A stretch of 54,378 nucleotides of DNA, taken from NCBI GenBank assembly GCA_014879375.1, contig JACSSF010000164.1, positions 1 through 54,378 of the forward strand, written 5' to 3'. The DNA comes from Lysobacteraceae bacterium (lineage in GTDB: Bacteria > Pseudomonadota > Gammaproteobacteria > Xanthomonadales > Xanthomonadaceae). Shown here in pieces: positions 10,619-20,992 of this stretch. The first letter of the stretch is position 1. Each line of letters opens with the position of its first letter. The translations under genes were made by a program, and so were the position numbers. The notes under the pieces were generated by a model. It saw only the letters and a list, made by a program, of their open reading frames with translations. It ran no database searches and had not been told where the DNA came from.

Positions 10619-12210
10619 ACGTCGCGGCGATAGCGCCCGGTTTCGATCAGCTTGTCCACGCCGGCCTGCCCGATCAGGTTGACCAGCACCGCGTCCACGC
10701 CCGGCGCCATGCCTTTCAGGCTGCCGCAGACGTAGATCGCGGCGCCTTCGTCCAGCCATTGGCGCAGGCGCGTCGCATGGGCACGCAGGGCATCCTGCAC
10801 GTAGCGCGGGCCGTCGCCGTCGCCGTCGTCGCGCGAGAACGCGCGATCCAGATGGGTCAGCCCGCCCGAGTGCAGCCAGCCTTCCAGCTCGTCGCCGTAC
10901 AGGTCATCGGCGGCGCGATTACGTTCGCCAAACAGCATCCAGTTGCGATCCGCACCGGCGGCGATGCGCGCCTTCAGATGTGCGCGCAGGCCACCGATGC
11001 CGGTGCCGTTGCAGACCAGGATCATCGGGCGGGCCGGATCGGGGGCATGGAAATTGGGATTGCTGCGGATGCGCGCGTCGATGTCGCCGCCAAGCGGGGC
11101 GTCATCGCACAGCCAGCCGCTGGCGAGGCCCGGCGAGCCATCCGGCAGCAACATCCGCCGCAGGACGAATTGCACGCTGCCGTCACTCGGCAAGGAACCG
11201 ATCGAATATTCGCGATGCGGCAGCGGCTTCAGCGCACGCGCCAGCGCATCGGCGCTGAGGCCGCGCACACTGTGGGCCTCGGGCAGCAGCGAGCGTGCGA
11301 GAACATCGGCCAGTCGTTGCTTTGCGCCATCGACCAGCACGTCCTGCTCGCCGGCCATGCCGATGGCGGCGAGGAACGCGGCCACGCGCGAGGGCGACTG
11401 GCGCGGACCGATCTCGACGATGTCGCCGGCCTGCCATTCGGCCTTGCTGCCGAGCGGCGGCGTGAGCGCAAGGTGGAAGGCCGCGCCACCCACGCTGCCC
11501 GGGTTGAGATGGCGACGCTGGGCCAGTTGCCAGTGCTGGTATTCGGGCGCGACCCAGTCGGCCATCGCCGCGCCGCCCGCCAGTTGGCCGAGGTGCTGCT
11601 GCCAGTGGCGCAGCGCGGCCGGGTCGCCGGCATCCACTTCCACGCGATCAAACAGCGGCTGCGCACCGGCGCGATGCAGTGCCTCGTCGAGTTGGCGGCC
11701 ATAGGCGCAGAACTGCGTGTAGCGATGATCGCCCAACGCCAGCACCGCGTAGGACAAGCCGGGCAGGCGGGCGTCACCGAGCGCCGCAATGAAGCCTAGC
11801 GCATGGTCGGGCGGATCGCCTTCGCCGGTGGTGCTGGCGATGACCAGCGCGCGTGCATGTCGCTGCAGCAGCGCGGGTGTCGCGGCTTCCAGCGGCAGTA
11901 CGTGGGTGGTGACGCCGGCTTCGTTCAAGGACTGCGCGCTGTGTCGGGCCAGTTGCGCGGCAAACCCGGCCTGGCTGGCCCACAGGACCAACAACGCATC
12001 GTCACCCACTGCAGTGGGCGCGACGCGGCGCGGACGCAGAAAGATGAAAACGACGGTGAGCCACGCGAGCACCAGCATCCCCGCCCAGAGCAGGCGCTCG
12101 GCATCGGGTCGGCCGGTCCACCAGGCCTCGCGCTGCCAGCAGCCCAGCGCCACCGCGAGTGCGGCCAACGCGGTGATCAACAGCAGGTTGCCGATGCGCG
12201 CGCGGGTCAT
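10612..12210 (-). CDS. membrane-anchored sulfite reductase alpha-type flavoprotein (flavodoxin + FAD/NADPH reductase domains)
   Basis: Two N-terminal TM helices, flavodoxin-like ASTTGEGDPPDHALGF, reductase RMLLPDGSPGLASGWLCD, PMILVCNGTGIGGLRAHL, YVCGSLKGMA. Confidence 0.88.
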   Translation of the reverse strand: MTRARIGNLLLITALAALAVALGCWQREAWWTGRPDAERLLWAGMLVLAWLTVVFIFLRPRRVAPTAVGDDALLVLWASQAGFAAQLARHSAQSLNEAGVTTHVLPLEAATPALLQRHARALVIASTTGEGDPPDHALGFIAALGDARLPGLSYAVLALGDHRYTQFCAYGRQLDEALHRAGAQPLFDRVEVDAGDPAALRHWQQHLGQLAGGAAMADWVAPEYQHWQLAQRRHLNPGSVGGAAFHLALTPPLGSKAEWQAGDIVEIGPRQSPSRVAAFLAAIGMAGEQDVLVDGAKQRLADVLARSLLPEAHSVRGLSADALARALKPLPHREYSIGSLPSDGSVQFVLRRMLLPDGSPGLASGWLCDDAPLGGDIDARIRSNPNFHAPDPARPMILVCNGTGIGGLRAHLKARIAAGADRNWMLFGERNRAADDLYGDELEGWLHSGGLTHLDRAFSRDDGDGDGPRYVQDALRAHATRLRQWLDEGAAIYVCGSLKGMAPGVDAVLVNLIGQAGVDKLIETGRYRRDVY

Positions 12211-13154
12211 GCCTGTAGCAATGCGTCGAAGGCGGGCGTCATTCGCTCGCGATGTTGCCGACCCGCGTTGTCGATGAAGCGGGCGGCGATGCCGCGCTCG
12301 CAGGCCAGGTCGAATCCAGCGTCGCAGCCCAGCACGCCGAGCGCGGTCGCCCAGCCATCGGCCAGCATGGCGGAGGGCATCGCGACGGTGACCGCCGTCG
12401 GCGCATCGCGGCGTGGCGCGCCGGTGCGCGGGTCCAGTGTGTGGCTATGCACTTCGCCGTCTTGTTCGCGGCGGTGCCAACGGTCGCCGGAAGTGGCGAC
12501 GGCAAGATCTTCCAGCGCGAGGATGCGCGCCTCGTGTGCGTCGTCGGCATCGCCGGCCCAGCCTTCGACGATCACCCACCACGGCGCGCCATCGGTCTTG
12601 CGGCCGTAGCCATGCAGTTCGCCGCCGACCTCCACCAGCGCGGCGGACACGCCGGCATGGCGCAACCACGCCGAGACCGCATCGACCGCATGGCCCTTGG
12701 CGATCGCGCACAGGTCCAGCGCGATGCCGCCCGGTTGCAGCAGGGTGGCGTCGTCCTGCCAAGCCAGTTTTTGCCAGCCGCTGGCGCTTCGCAGCGCGGC
12801 GAGATGATCGGGCGATGCATCGGCCTGGCTGCGCGCGGGGCCGAAACCCCAGGCATCGACCAGCGCACCCAAGGTGGGATCGAACGCGCCATCGCTCGCT
12901 TTGGCGATGTCGAGCGCGGCGTGCATCACTGCGGCGAAGGCCGGCGGCAGGGGATGCCAGCTGCCGGGCGCGGCGCGGTTGTAGCGGCTGATGTCCGAAT
13001 CGGCCTCCCAGTTGCTCATCTCGGCGACGACCGCGTCCAGACGCTGTTGCACGCCGGCATGTAGGCGGTGCAGGTCGGCCTCGGGCGCGGCGACCAGACG
13101 CACCGACCAGCTGGTGCCCATGGTGTCGCCGCCGATCTGGTGGAGGTTGCTCAT
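12207..13154 (-). CDS. apbE: FAD:protein FMN transferase (ApbE family)
   Basis: MGTSWSVRLVA, ALDLCAIAKGHAVDAV, VEVGGELHGYG, HTLDPRTGAP. Confidence 0.93.
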   Translation of the reverse strand: MSNLHQIGGDTMGTSWSVRLVAAPEADLHRLHAGVQQRLDAVVAEMSNWEADSDISRYNRAAPGSWHPLPPAFAAVMHAALDIAKASDGAFDPTLGALVDAWGFGPARSQADASPDHLAALRSASGWQKLAWQDDATLLQPGGIALDLCAIAKGHAVDAVSAWLRHAGVSAALVEVGGELHGYGRKTDGAPWWVIVEGWAGDADDAHEARILALEDLAVATSGDRWHRREQDGEVHSHTLDPRTGAPRRDAPTAVTVAMPSAMLADGWATALGVLGCDAGFDLACERGIAARFIDNAGRQHRERMTPAFDALLQA

Positions 13155-13202
13155 GCGGCGTGACGCGGTGCGTGAGGCAAGGCGCCAGCACCCCGCGACG
13201 GA

Positions 13203-14012
13203 TTACTGCGGCAACACCTCGAGGGTGGCGACGTAACTGAGGCGTCGCTCCTTGGCCTGCGGCAGGCTGGTCTTGTCGTCACTGGTGCTGGCTTCCAGCC
13301 AGTACATGCCCGGTTCCGGCCAGGTCACGCTGAACTCGCCGTTGGCACCGGATTTCAGCTTGATCTCGTCCTGCGCGTTGCGATAGCGGGTCTCGCCGCG
13401 GACGATCTCGATGTCGACGTTGGCTGCCGGCTTGCCATCGATGAGCAGGCGGAACTTCGCTTCCTCTCCGGCGAACAGGTCGTTGGGATGGGTGATCGGC
13501 TGCATCTCCAGACCTTGCCCGCTGGGCTTGAGCGCGGTGTCGTTCGGGTTGCCGTTGGTGACGAAGGTTTCGACCCGGCTGGCGCCTTGGCTGACATTGA
13601 GCTCGGCCGCGTCCTTCGGCACCTGCGTCGTAAAGTCGGCCGGGTTGCCGCGCCAGCGCTTGGTCTCGCCGTTTTCCTTCCAGCTGGCACTCAGGCCACC
13701 GCCGACGTTGGCGATGCGCCAGGTGCCGGTCTGGGTCAGCTCGACGTCGAATACGCTGCGGTACTTGCCGGTGGCGGCGTTCTGCGGCTGCACATGGCTG
13801 CCGTCGGGCGCGATGATGACCAGGTTGTCCATCCGCAGCGGCACGTGGTTGAAATAGAACAGGTCGTTGGAGACCGCGGCGTCCACGGTGATCCACGGCG
13901 CGCTGCCGGAGATGACGGTCTGCGAGGGGCGCAGCCAGGCCTTGTGCGCCTGCGCGGTGAACGGCACCACCAGCGCCAGCAGCAGGGCGGCGTGTTTGAT
14001 CGACTTCTTCAT
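13203..14012 (-). CDS. DUF4198 domain-containing secreted protein
   Basis: Signal peptide then [49 protein letters not shown]. Confidence 0.85.
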   Translation of the reverse strand: MKKSIKHAALLLALVVPFTAQAHKAWLRPSQTVISGSAPWITVDAAVSNDLFYFNHVPLRMDNLVIIAPDGSHVQPQNAATGKYRSVFDVELTQTGTWRIANVGGGLSASWKENGETKRWRGNPADFTTQVPKDAAELNVSQGASRVETFVTNGNPNDTALKPSGQGLEMQPITHPNDLFAGEEAKFRLLIDGKPAANVDIEIVRGETRYRNAQDEIKLKSGANGEFSVTWPEPGMYWLEASTSDDKTSLPQAKERRLSYVATLEVLPQ

Positions 14013-14032
14013 CTGCAAAGGTCTCCGTGGGA

Positions 14033-14542
14033 TCAGCGGGTGGTGGTGAGGGCGACGCGGCCCAGTTCGGTCTTGCCTTGGGCGCTGCCGGTGCTGGCGC
14101 CGCCCCACTTGAACGGGATGCGCACCAGCTCGCGGCCGCCGACTTCACGCGCGGCCTCGACGACCAGGGTGTAATCGCCCGGCGGCAGCTTTTTCAGCTC
14201 GGGATGGCGCGCGTCGAAGGTGAGCGCGTGCCGGCCGGCCGGCTTGGTCGGACCGGTCACGCCATCGACCGGCACCTTCAGCGTGCGGCCGGTGCGGCGC
14301 CACCATTGGCGCAGGTCGGGCAGCCATTTGGTGCCGGCGCCTTCGCTGGTGGTGGTCTGCTGGTACCAGACGGCGAGATTCGCGCGTGCGGCCTGGTCGG
14401 CACCTTCCACCCAGATCGCCACATAGGGGCGGTGGTATTCGGCGACGTTCAGACGCGGGATGTTGACTTCGACCTTCATCTCGGCGGCCTGCACCGGCAG
14501 GGCGATCAGGCCGCACAGGGCGATGGTGGTGGTGATGCGCAT
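14033..14542 (-). CDS. DUF2271 domain-containing secreted protein
   Basis: Signal peptide; [27 protein letters not shown]...[15 protein letters not shown]. Confidence 0.85.
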   Translation of the reverse strand: MRITTTIALCGLIALPVQAAEMKVEVNIPRLNVAEYHRPYVAIWVEGADQAARANLAVWYQQTTTSEGAGTKWLPDLRQWWRRTGRTLKVPVDGVTGPTKPAGRHALTFDARHPELKKLPPGDYTLVVEAAREVGGRELVRIPFKWGGASTGSAQGKTELGRVALTTTR

Positions 14543-14565
14543 GCAAGCGTTCTCCATCAAGCGGA

Positions 14566-15207
14566 TCAGTGGACGAAAACCAGGGCGATGAGCACGGGCA
14601 GTACCAGTCCCAGCGCGACCCAAGGCCAGGTGGAACGGCGCTGGCGCGCATGCATCTGCAACAGGAACAGGCCGCTGAGGGTGAACACCAGGCAGGCCAC
14701 CGCGAAGACATCGATGAACCAGCGCCAGGCCGCACCGGTGTGGCGGCCCTTGTGCAGGTCGTTGAAATAGGACACCCAACCGCGATCGGTGCGTTCGTAT
14801 TCCACCATCCCGGTGGCGCGATCGATGCTGACCCAGCCATCGCCACCGGCGCGCGGCAGCGCGATGTAGACCTCGTCCGCCGACCACTCCGCCGGTTGCT
14901 GGCCGATGGTCAGCGGCAGCGCATCGTTCAGCCAGTCGGTGGCCGTGCGCGGCAGCGGGGCGTTGCCTTCCTCGCGCGCGCCCAGCGACTTCAGTACCGA
15001 GGCCGGCATCGTCGCCTCGCCGCTGCTGATGTGCGGTGTCGCCTCGATGCTGGTGGCATGGTTGAGGGTGATCCCGGTGACCGTGAACAGCAGCATCGCC
15101 ACCAGGCACACCGCCGCGCTGATCCAGTGCCACTGGTGCAGCTGGCGCAGCCAGAAGCCGCGGCGTTGCTGGGCGGCGATGTCGTCACGGGCGCGGGTGG
15201 CGTTCAA
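14566..15207 (-). CDS. PepSY-associated TM helix domain-containing protein
   Basis: LHQWHWISAAVCLVAMLLFTVTGITLNHA...WVSYFNDLHKGRHTGAAWRWFIDVFAVACLVFTLSGLFLL. Confidence 0.87.
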   Translation of the reverse strand: MNATRARDDIAAQQRRGFWLRQLHQWHWISAAVCLVAMLLFTVTGITLNHATSIEATPHISSGEATMPASVLKSLGAREEGNAPLPRTATDWLNDALPLTIGQQPAEWSADEVYIALPRAGGDGWVSIDRATGMVEYERTDRGWVSYFNDLHKGRHTGAAWRWFIDVFAVACLVFTLSGLFLLQMHARQRRSTWPWVALGLVLPVLIALVFVH

Positions 15208-15248
15208 TGCAGGAAGCGGTGCGAGGCAGGAAACGGAGGCTCATTATA

Positions 15249-15267
15249 AATGAGAATAAGTCTCGTT
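15249..15267 (-). promoter_or_regulatory. putative Fur box upstream of the PepSY operon
   Basis: AATGAGAAT-A-AGTCTCGTT; 9-1-9 inverted repeat with 7/9 arm matches, 42 bp upstream of the 15207 start. Confidence 0.55.
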
Positions 15268-15332
15268 TGTGAAAGCGGGATCACCACCGGCGCAGGGGCA
15301 AACGCGGGTAGTGATCCATCCAGCCCGTTCGA

Positions 15333-17753
15333 TCAGAAGCGGGCGTTGAACGAGATCCAGAAGCTGCGGCGCTGTTCTTTCACCGCGTAGTCGTCGCGGC
15401 AGTCGAAGGTGTCCTGGGTGACCGCCAGCGTGCACGTCTGCGAAATGAAATCGCGGTCCAGCAGGTTGTTGATGCGCGCGTTGATGGTCAGCCAGTCGGT
15501 CGCCTGCCACGAGCCGCCCAGGTGTAGCAGCGCGTGGTCCTTGTAGTACTGGTCGTTGCCGGACAGGTCCGTGCCGTAATAGCGGTCCTTGCGCGCCTCG
15601 CCGGTCAGGCTGAAATTGAGCGTCGGGGTCGCCTGCCAGTTCAGCATCGCGTTCAACATGTGCTTGGCCGGGTTGCCGGCGATCGGGCGACCGCGGTTGG
15701 CGCCGCTCTTCTGCTCGGACTCGGTCCAGGTGTAGTTGCCGCGCAGCTGCCAGTCTTCCGACAGGTCGATGTAACCGGCCAGCTCGACGCCTCGCGTTTC
15801 CGCATCGTCGATGTTCACCGTCTGCGAGAAGCTGGAATACCCGAGCGCCGCCCAGCCCGTGCCGATGTCCACGCAGTATCCGCTGCCGGGCATGGCGACT
15901 TCGCAGTTGGGATAGACGCCGCCGCTGGCGATCTTGTCCTTGAAACGGTTGAGGAAGGCGGTCGCATTGAAGCCATGGGCCTCGGCCTCGTAGTACGCGG
16001 CCAGCTCGAAGTTGCGGCTGGTCTCGGGCTTCAGGCCCGGCGTGCCCACCAGCGGCAACACGCCCTGGCCGCCGAAACCGACGATGCCGGGGAACAACTG
16101 GTCCGGGCGCGGCGCCTTGTAACCGGTGCTCACGCCACCCTTGAACGTCCACGGGCCTGCCTTGTCCCAGACCAGGTAGCCACGCGGACTGATCTGGCTG
16201 CCGAAGATGTTGTGACGGTCGTAGCGCACGCCGAGCGTCGCGGTCAGGCCCGGCACCAGTTCCCAGTTGTCTTCCGCGAACAGCGCCCATTGGCGATGTT
16301 GCTGGGTGACGCCAGCCTGGTAATCGGCGCTGTCCATGCCGAACACGCCGTCTTCCATGTCGGTGTCGTTGTACTGGCCACCGACGGTGAACTTGTGATC
16401 GCCTATGAATTTTTCCCAGCGCGTGTCCAGCACCCAGCCGCGCAGTTCCAGCGTGCGCAGCGGGCGCGGCAGGAAGGCATTGAGCCGCGCCGTTTCATCG
16501 GCGGTCAGCTGGCTGCTGGCGATGCCTGCCGCGCCCATGCCGTTGTTGCAGTAATCGGCCTGGCCGCGGCGCGTGCATACGTCGTTCCACAGGTCCTGCA
16601 GCGCGGCACGCTCGGCGATGCTGAGCGGCAGCGAGCGTCCCAGGTTGCGGCTGTCGATGCGCATCAGGCTGGTCTCGCTGCGGCCGAACGACCACTCGCC
16701 GACATGGGTGATCGAGAGCTGCTTGCGCTCGTAGCGCTGCTCCGGCGTGTAGCCCACGCGTGGCTGCACTACGCGGCGAGTGATCGTGCCGTTGCCGCCG
16801 GGGGGCGGGATCACCGCATTGCCGCTGCGCCAAAGCGACTCGACGCCATCCAGCGTGCCGGTCTGGCCCTGGCGGTTGTCGTACTTCTGTTTGGACACGT
16901 CGTAGTCCAGGAGGATGCGATGCTGCTCGTTCGGCGTCCAGTCCAGGCGCACGCCGGCGTTCCAGTTCGTGCTGGCGACCTGCTTGCCGCCGCTGCCGAA
17001 GCCGAGCGCGCGGTTCCACTCGCTGCCGTCGGGCAGGGTCAGTGACGGCCATTCCGGCACCGACTCATCGGTGTGGTAGTGGCTGCCGCGGAAGGCGAAG
17101 CCCAACTTGTCCTTCACCAGCGGACCGCTGGCATAGACATCGCTGCTGCGTGCATCGCCGAACTCGTCTTCCTGCTGGAAGGTGAAGCCCTGGCGCAGCG
17201 ATCCCTGCCATGCATCGCCCACGCGGCGGGTGATGATGTTGACCACACCGCCCATCGCATCCGAGCCGTACAGCGTGGACATCGGCCCGCGCACCACCTC
17301 GATGCGGTCGATCGAATCCAGCGGCGGCAAGAACGCGAACTGGCCGCCGCCGAAGTTGTTCGGGTAGATCGAGCCGACATTGCTCTGCCGGCGTCCGTCG
17401 ATCAGCACCAGCGTGTATTCGGAGGGCAGGCCGCGCATGCTGATGGTCGCCATCCCGTTCTTGTCGGTGGTTTCCATGCCGACGTCGATGCCCTCGATGT
17501 CGCGCAGCGCGTCGACGAGGTTGGTGTACGGGCGCGTCTCCAGCTCCTCGCGCGTCACCACGCTGATGCTGGCGGGTGCATCGGCAACCTTCTGCTCGAA
17601 GCCGGCGGCGGTCACCACCACGCGATCAAGCTGTTGCGGCTCGGTCTCGGCGGTCGTGGATGCAGGTGCTGTAGATTCAAGCGCTAAGGCAGGCGCCGAC
17701 AGGACCGCGCCGATGGCCAAGGCAAGGGCGTGCGTGTGGAAGTGGACGTGCAT
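15333..17753 (-). CDS. TonB-dependent receptor
   Basis: DRVVVTAAGFEQKVADAPASISVVTREEL, plug RIEVVRGPMSTLYGSDAMGGVVNIITRR, C-terminal SFWISFNARF. Confidence 0.94.
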   Translation of the reverse strand: MHVHFHTHALALAIGAVLSAPALALESTAPASTTAETEPQQLDRVVVTAAGFEQKVADAPASISVVTREELETRPYTNLVDALRDIEGIDVGMETTDKNGMATISMRGLPSEYTLVLIDGRRQSNVGSIYPNNFGGGQFAFLPPLDSIDRIEVVRGPMSTLYGSDAMGGVVNIITRRVGDAWQGSLRQGFTFQQEDEFGDARSSDVYASGPLVKDKLGFAFRGSHYHTDESVPEWPSLTLPDGSEWNRALGFGSGGKQVASTNWNAGVRLDWTPNEQHRILLDYDVSKQKYDNRQGQTGTLDGVESLWRSGNAVIPPPGGNGTITRRVVQPRVGYTPEQRYERKQLSITHVGEWSFGRSETSLMRIDSRNLGRSLPLSIAERAALQDLWNDVCTRRGQADYCNNGMGAAGIASSQLTADETARLNAFLPRPLRTLELRGWVLDTRWEKFIGDHKFTVGGQYNDTDMEDGVFGMDSADYQAGVTQQHRQWALFAEDNWELVPGLTATLGVRYDRHNIFGSQISPRGYLVWDKAGPWTFKGGVSTGYKAPRPDQLFPGIVGFGGQGVLPLVGTPGLKPETSRNFELAAYYEAEAHGFNATAFLNRFKDKIASGGVYPNCEVAMPGSGYCVDIGTGWAALGYSSFSQTVNIDDAETRGVELAGYIDLSEDWQLRGNYTWTESEQKSGANRGRPIAGNPAKHMLNAMLNWQATPTLNFSLTGEARKDRYYGTDLSGNDQYYKDHALLHLGGSWQATDWLTINARINNLLDRDFISQTCTLAVTQDTFDCRDDYAVKEQRRSFWISFNARF

Positions 17754-17873
17754 GGAATTCCCCGATGTCAGTCGAATGGATCAGCGTCTGGCTCGAGCGA
17801 ACGAAGGCACCCTTGGCGTGACGAGTTGCGGTGAAGGGCGGGGCGATGCATCGGCACCGCCCCGGTGTGGCGA

Positions 17874-19979
17874 TCAGAACGTGAAGCGTGCGCTCAGCAT
17901 CGCGCCGCGTGGCGCGCCGGGCGTGATGTTCTGGTTGCTGTGCGCGGCGCTGTAGTACTCCTTGTCCAGCAGGTTCTCGATGTTCAGCTGCAGATGCACG
18001 TGCTCGCTCACGTCCCAGAACAGCGCGCCGTCGAAGCGGGTGAAGCCCGGCACGGTGACGGTGTTGTCGGTGGAGGCGAAGAACTCGCCACGGTAGATCG
18101 CACCGATGCCGAAACCGAACGTCGGCGTCACGTCGAAGCGGTTCCACAGCGACGCCGAGTGGCGCGGCAGCTGCGCCAGGCGATTGCCCGCCGGTGCGCT
18201 GGCCGATTGCGTGGCGAGGATCTCGCCGGTCTGCCACGCATAGCCGCCCATGACCTGCCAACGCTCGGTGATGCGACCGGCGACGCCGACCTCCACGCCG
18301 CGCGCGCGTTGCCCGTCGATCAGGATCATGCGGGTGATGTCGGTTGGATCGGTGACCGCGACGTTCTCGCGATCCAGCTGGTAGGCGGCGACATTGAACG
18401 ACAGTCGGTCATTGAAGTCCCACTTCCAGCCGAGTTCCTTGTTGATGAACTTTTCCGGCTCCAGCGACTCGGTGCTGCTGGAGAGCGAGGCCAGCTGCTC
18501 GCCCGCGCGCGGCTGGAAGGTCATGCTGTAGCTGGCATAGAAGGACATGTCCTGGCGCGGCTTGTAGATCAGGCCGGCACGCGGCGACCACATCGAATCG
18601 CGGCTGCTGTAGCGCGCATCGGCGGTGATGTCGGTCATGTCGATGTCGAAACGGTCGTAACGCAGGCCGACCACCGCCATCCAGTGCTCGGAGAATTCGA
18701 TCTGGTCCTGCACGTACACCGCGGCGATATCGGCCTGGCTCTCGTTCTGGCGGTTCGGCGTGAACACCACGTTGCCGGTGAACAGCGGGTTGGATGCCGG
18801 TACGCGGTTGCCATTCGGGAAGGCGCCGTTCATGCGCAGATTGTCGGTGTCCTGCCTGCCGAACTCGGCGCCGGCCAGCAAGGTGTGGCGCACGTTGCCG
18901 GTGGCGGCGTGGAACACGAAGTCGGACTGGTTGAACCAGTTGCGGCGACCGGTGTGCTGGTTGTACGCGGAGAGCGTGGCCTGCAGCGAGCCGTCAGTGG
19001 CGGTGACCATGCCAGTCGGGAACACGTTCTGGTAGAACTTGTCGTAATCGGCCCAGCGGAAATGGTTGCGGAACTCGACCCCATTGCTGAAGGCATGTAC
19101 CAGCGTGGCATCGAAGGCGTTGACGCGCGCCCAGATGGGGCTGAGCTCCGGGCTGCCGAAGAAGGTCGAGGGATCGGTCTTGTAGGGGCGGCCATCCAGC
19201 GACGGCACGCCGCGGTCGGCGGTGCGTTCGTCGCGATAGTGTTCGTAGGACAGGTCCAGCTGGGTGCGTTCGCCGAGGTCAAAGCGGAACACCGGGTTGA
19301 TGCCATGGCGCTTCAGCTCGAAGCCGTCGCGATAGCTTTCGGAATCCTCGACCATCGCGTTGACGCGGAAGGCCGCACGCTCGCCCAGCTTGGTGCCCCA
19401 GTCCACGGTGCCGCGCTTGCGATCCCAGTTGCCCAGCTGCACGCTCACCGCGCCGCCTTCGCGGCCATCGGCCTGCTTGGTCACGCGATTGATCACGCCG
19501 CCGGAACCGCCGCGACCGAAGATCAGCGCGTTCGGGCCCTTCAGCGCCTCGACGCGCTCGATGTTGTAGATGTCGCGGATGTACTGCACGTCATCGCGCA
19601 TGCCGTCCACGAAGAAATCCGCAGTGCTGCTGTTGCCGCGCATCACCACGGTGTCGCGGTTGCCTTCGCCCTGGGCGACGCCGGCGCCGGGCACGTAGCG
19701 CAGCACTTCCGGCAGGCTGGTCATGGCCTGGTCGCGCATCAGCTCTTCGGTGACGATGGTCGCGCCCTGCGGCACATCGACCAGCGGCGTGTCGGTCTTG
19801 GTCGCGCTGCGGGTGTCGCGCACCTGGTAGGCCGGCAGGTAACGGCTGCCCTTGACGATGACGCGATCCAGCTGCGCGGGGTCCGCCGTCACTTCGTCGG
19901 CGGCGAAGGCAGGAGCGGAAAGGGCGAGGACAAGGGCGGCCACCAACGGGCGAACGGCCGGGCGAAGCATGGGATTCAT
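17874..19979 (-). CDS. TonB-dependent siderophore receptor
   Basis: Signal peptide; VPQGATIVTEELMRDQ, RVEALKGPNALIFGRGGSGGVINRVTK, C-terminal PRGAMLSARFTF. Confidence 0.94.
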   Translation of the reverse strand: MNPMLRPAVRPLVAALVLALSAPAFAADEVTADPAQLDRVIVKGSRYLPAYQVRDTRSATKTDTPLVDVPQGATIVTEELMRDQAMTSLPEVLRYVPGAGVAQGEGNRDTVVMRGNSSTADFFVDGMRDDVQYIRDIYNIERVEALKGPNALIFGRGGSGGVINRVTKQADGREGGAVSVQLGNWDRKRGTVDWGTKLGERAAFRVNAMVEDSESYRDGFELKRHGINPVFRFDLGERTQLDLSYEHYRDERTADRGVPSLDGRPYKTDPSTFFGSPELSPIWARVNAFDATLVHAFSNGVEFRNHFRWADYDKFYQNVFPTGMVTATDGSLQATLSAYNQHTGRRNWFNQSDFVFHAATGNVRHTLLAGAEFGRQDTDNLRMNGAFPNGNRVPASNPLFTGNVVFTPNRQNESQADIAAVYVQDQIEFSEHWMAVVGLRYDRFDIDMTDITADARYSSRDSMWSPRAGLIYKPRQDMSFYASYSMTFQPRAGEQLASLSSSTESLEPEKFINKELGWKWDFNDRLSFNVAAYQLDRENVAVTDPTDITRMILIDGQRARGVEVGVAGRITERWQVMGGYAWQTGEILATQSASAPAGNRLAQLPRHSASLWNRFDVTPTFGFGIGAIYRGEFFASTDNTVTVPGFTRFDGALFWDVSEHVHLQLNIENLLDKEYYSAAHSNQNITPGAPRGAMLSARFTF

Positions 19980-20030
19980 GGGGTTTCTCTTCGGGATCAA
20001 GGCGCCAGATGGCGTTGCGGCGCCAATGAT

Positions 20031-20049
20031 AATAAGAATGATTCTTATT
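20031..20049 (-). promoter_or_regulatory. putative Fur box
   Basis: Perfect 9-1-9 palindrome AATAAGAAT-G-ATTCTTATT upstream of the siderophore receptor start. Confidence 0.75.
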
Positions 20050-20205
20050 GACAATGCCACCGACAAACAAACCGATACCGGCGGTCGGTCACGAAATACG
20101 CATCGGGGACGTGGCGCCGGGTGCGGATTTGATCCAGCTCAGGCGGCGGTTATGCGGCCCGCCTACATTTCCCGACCAGACAACCGGCATCCCTTCCCCC
20201 GCATC

Positions 20206-20985
20206 ATGTCCAGCCTACTTTTCGAATCCGGCGAACACCGCTGCATCGCCTTCAACGACCTGGTCCGTGGCGATGACGGCGTCCAGGCCAACCAGTTCCT
20301 GATCCAGCACGGGGGGCAGAGCGCCTTGCTCGATCCCGGCGGCGCGCTGCTTTACAACCCGTTGATCCTGGCACTGGCGCAATACGTCAAGCCGACCGGC
20401 ATCGACTACATCCTGTGCTCGCATCAGGACCCGGACATCATCGGTTCGGTCGACAAGTGGCTGCTGTATTCGGAAGCGACGATCGTCTGCTCGGAACTGT
20501 GGGGACGCTTCGTGCCGCATGGGGTGCCGGGCTATCTCAAGAACGCCGGGCGCGAGCGTTACAAGCTGATCCCCGACCGCGGCGGTTACGTCGAGCTGGG
20601 CAGCGCGCGGATCAACCTGCTGCCTGCGCACTTCATGCATTCGGTCGGCAACTTCTCGTTCTGGGATGAACGCAGCCGGATACTGTTCTCCGGCGATGTC
20701 GGTGCCTCGATGATTGCCAGTGGCGAGCCGTATCGCTTCATCGAGAGCGGCTTTGCCGGGCACAAGCCGCGCATGGAAGGTTTCCATCGTCGCTACATGG
20801 GCTCCAATCGGGTGACTCGGCTATGGGTGTCGATGGTGCGGGAGCTGGGCGCCGAGATGATCGTCCCGCAGCACGGCCTGCCGATGAGGGGCGAGGCGAT
20901 GCAGGATTTCCTCGCATGGCTGGACAACCTCGAATGCGGCATCGACCTGCTGTCGCAGTCCGATTTCCGCGCGCCTCCGGCTTGA
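20206..20985 (+). CDS. MBL-fold metallo-hydrolase, di-iron flavodiiron-like (ODP type)
   Basis: NQFLIQHGGQSALLDPGG, CSHQDPDIIGSVDKW, LLPAHFMHSVGNFSFWD, LFSGDVG, PQHGLPMRG. Confidence 0.82.
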   Translation: MSSLLFESGEHRCIAFNDLVRGDDGVQANQFLIQHGGQSALLDPGGALLYNPLILALAQYVKPTGIDYILCSHQDPDIIGSVDKWLLYSEATIVCSELWGRFVPHGVPGYLKNAGRERYKLIPDRGGYVELGSARINLLPAHFMHSVGNFSFWDERSRILFSGDVGASMIASGEPYRFIESGFAGHKPRMEGFHRRYMGSNRVTRLWVSMVRELGAEMIVPQHGLPMRGEAMQDFLAWLDNLECGIDLLSQSDFRAPPA

Positions 20986-20992
20986 GCGCGCG

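Noticed and set aside
15534-17045. 503-aa plus-strand ORF
   Set aside because: Antisense of the other TonB receptor; composition-driven open frame.
17865-20051. 728-aa plus-strand ORF
   Set aside because: Antisense shadow of the TonB-dependent siderophore receptor; no domain-like sequence.
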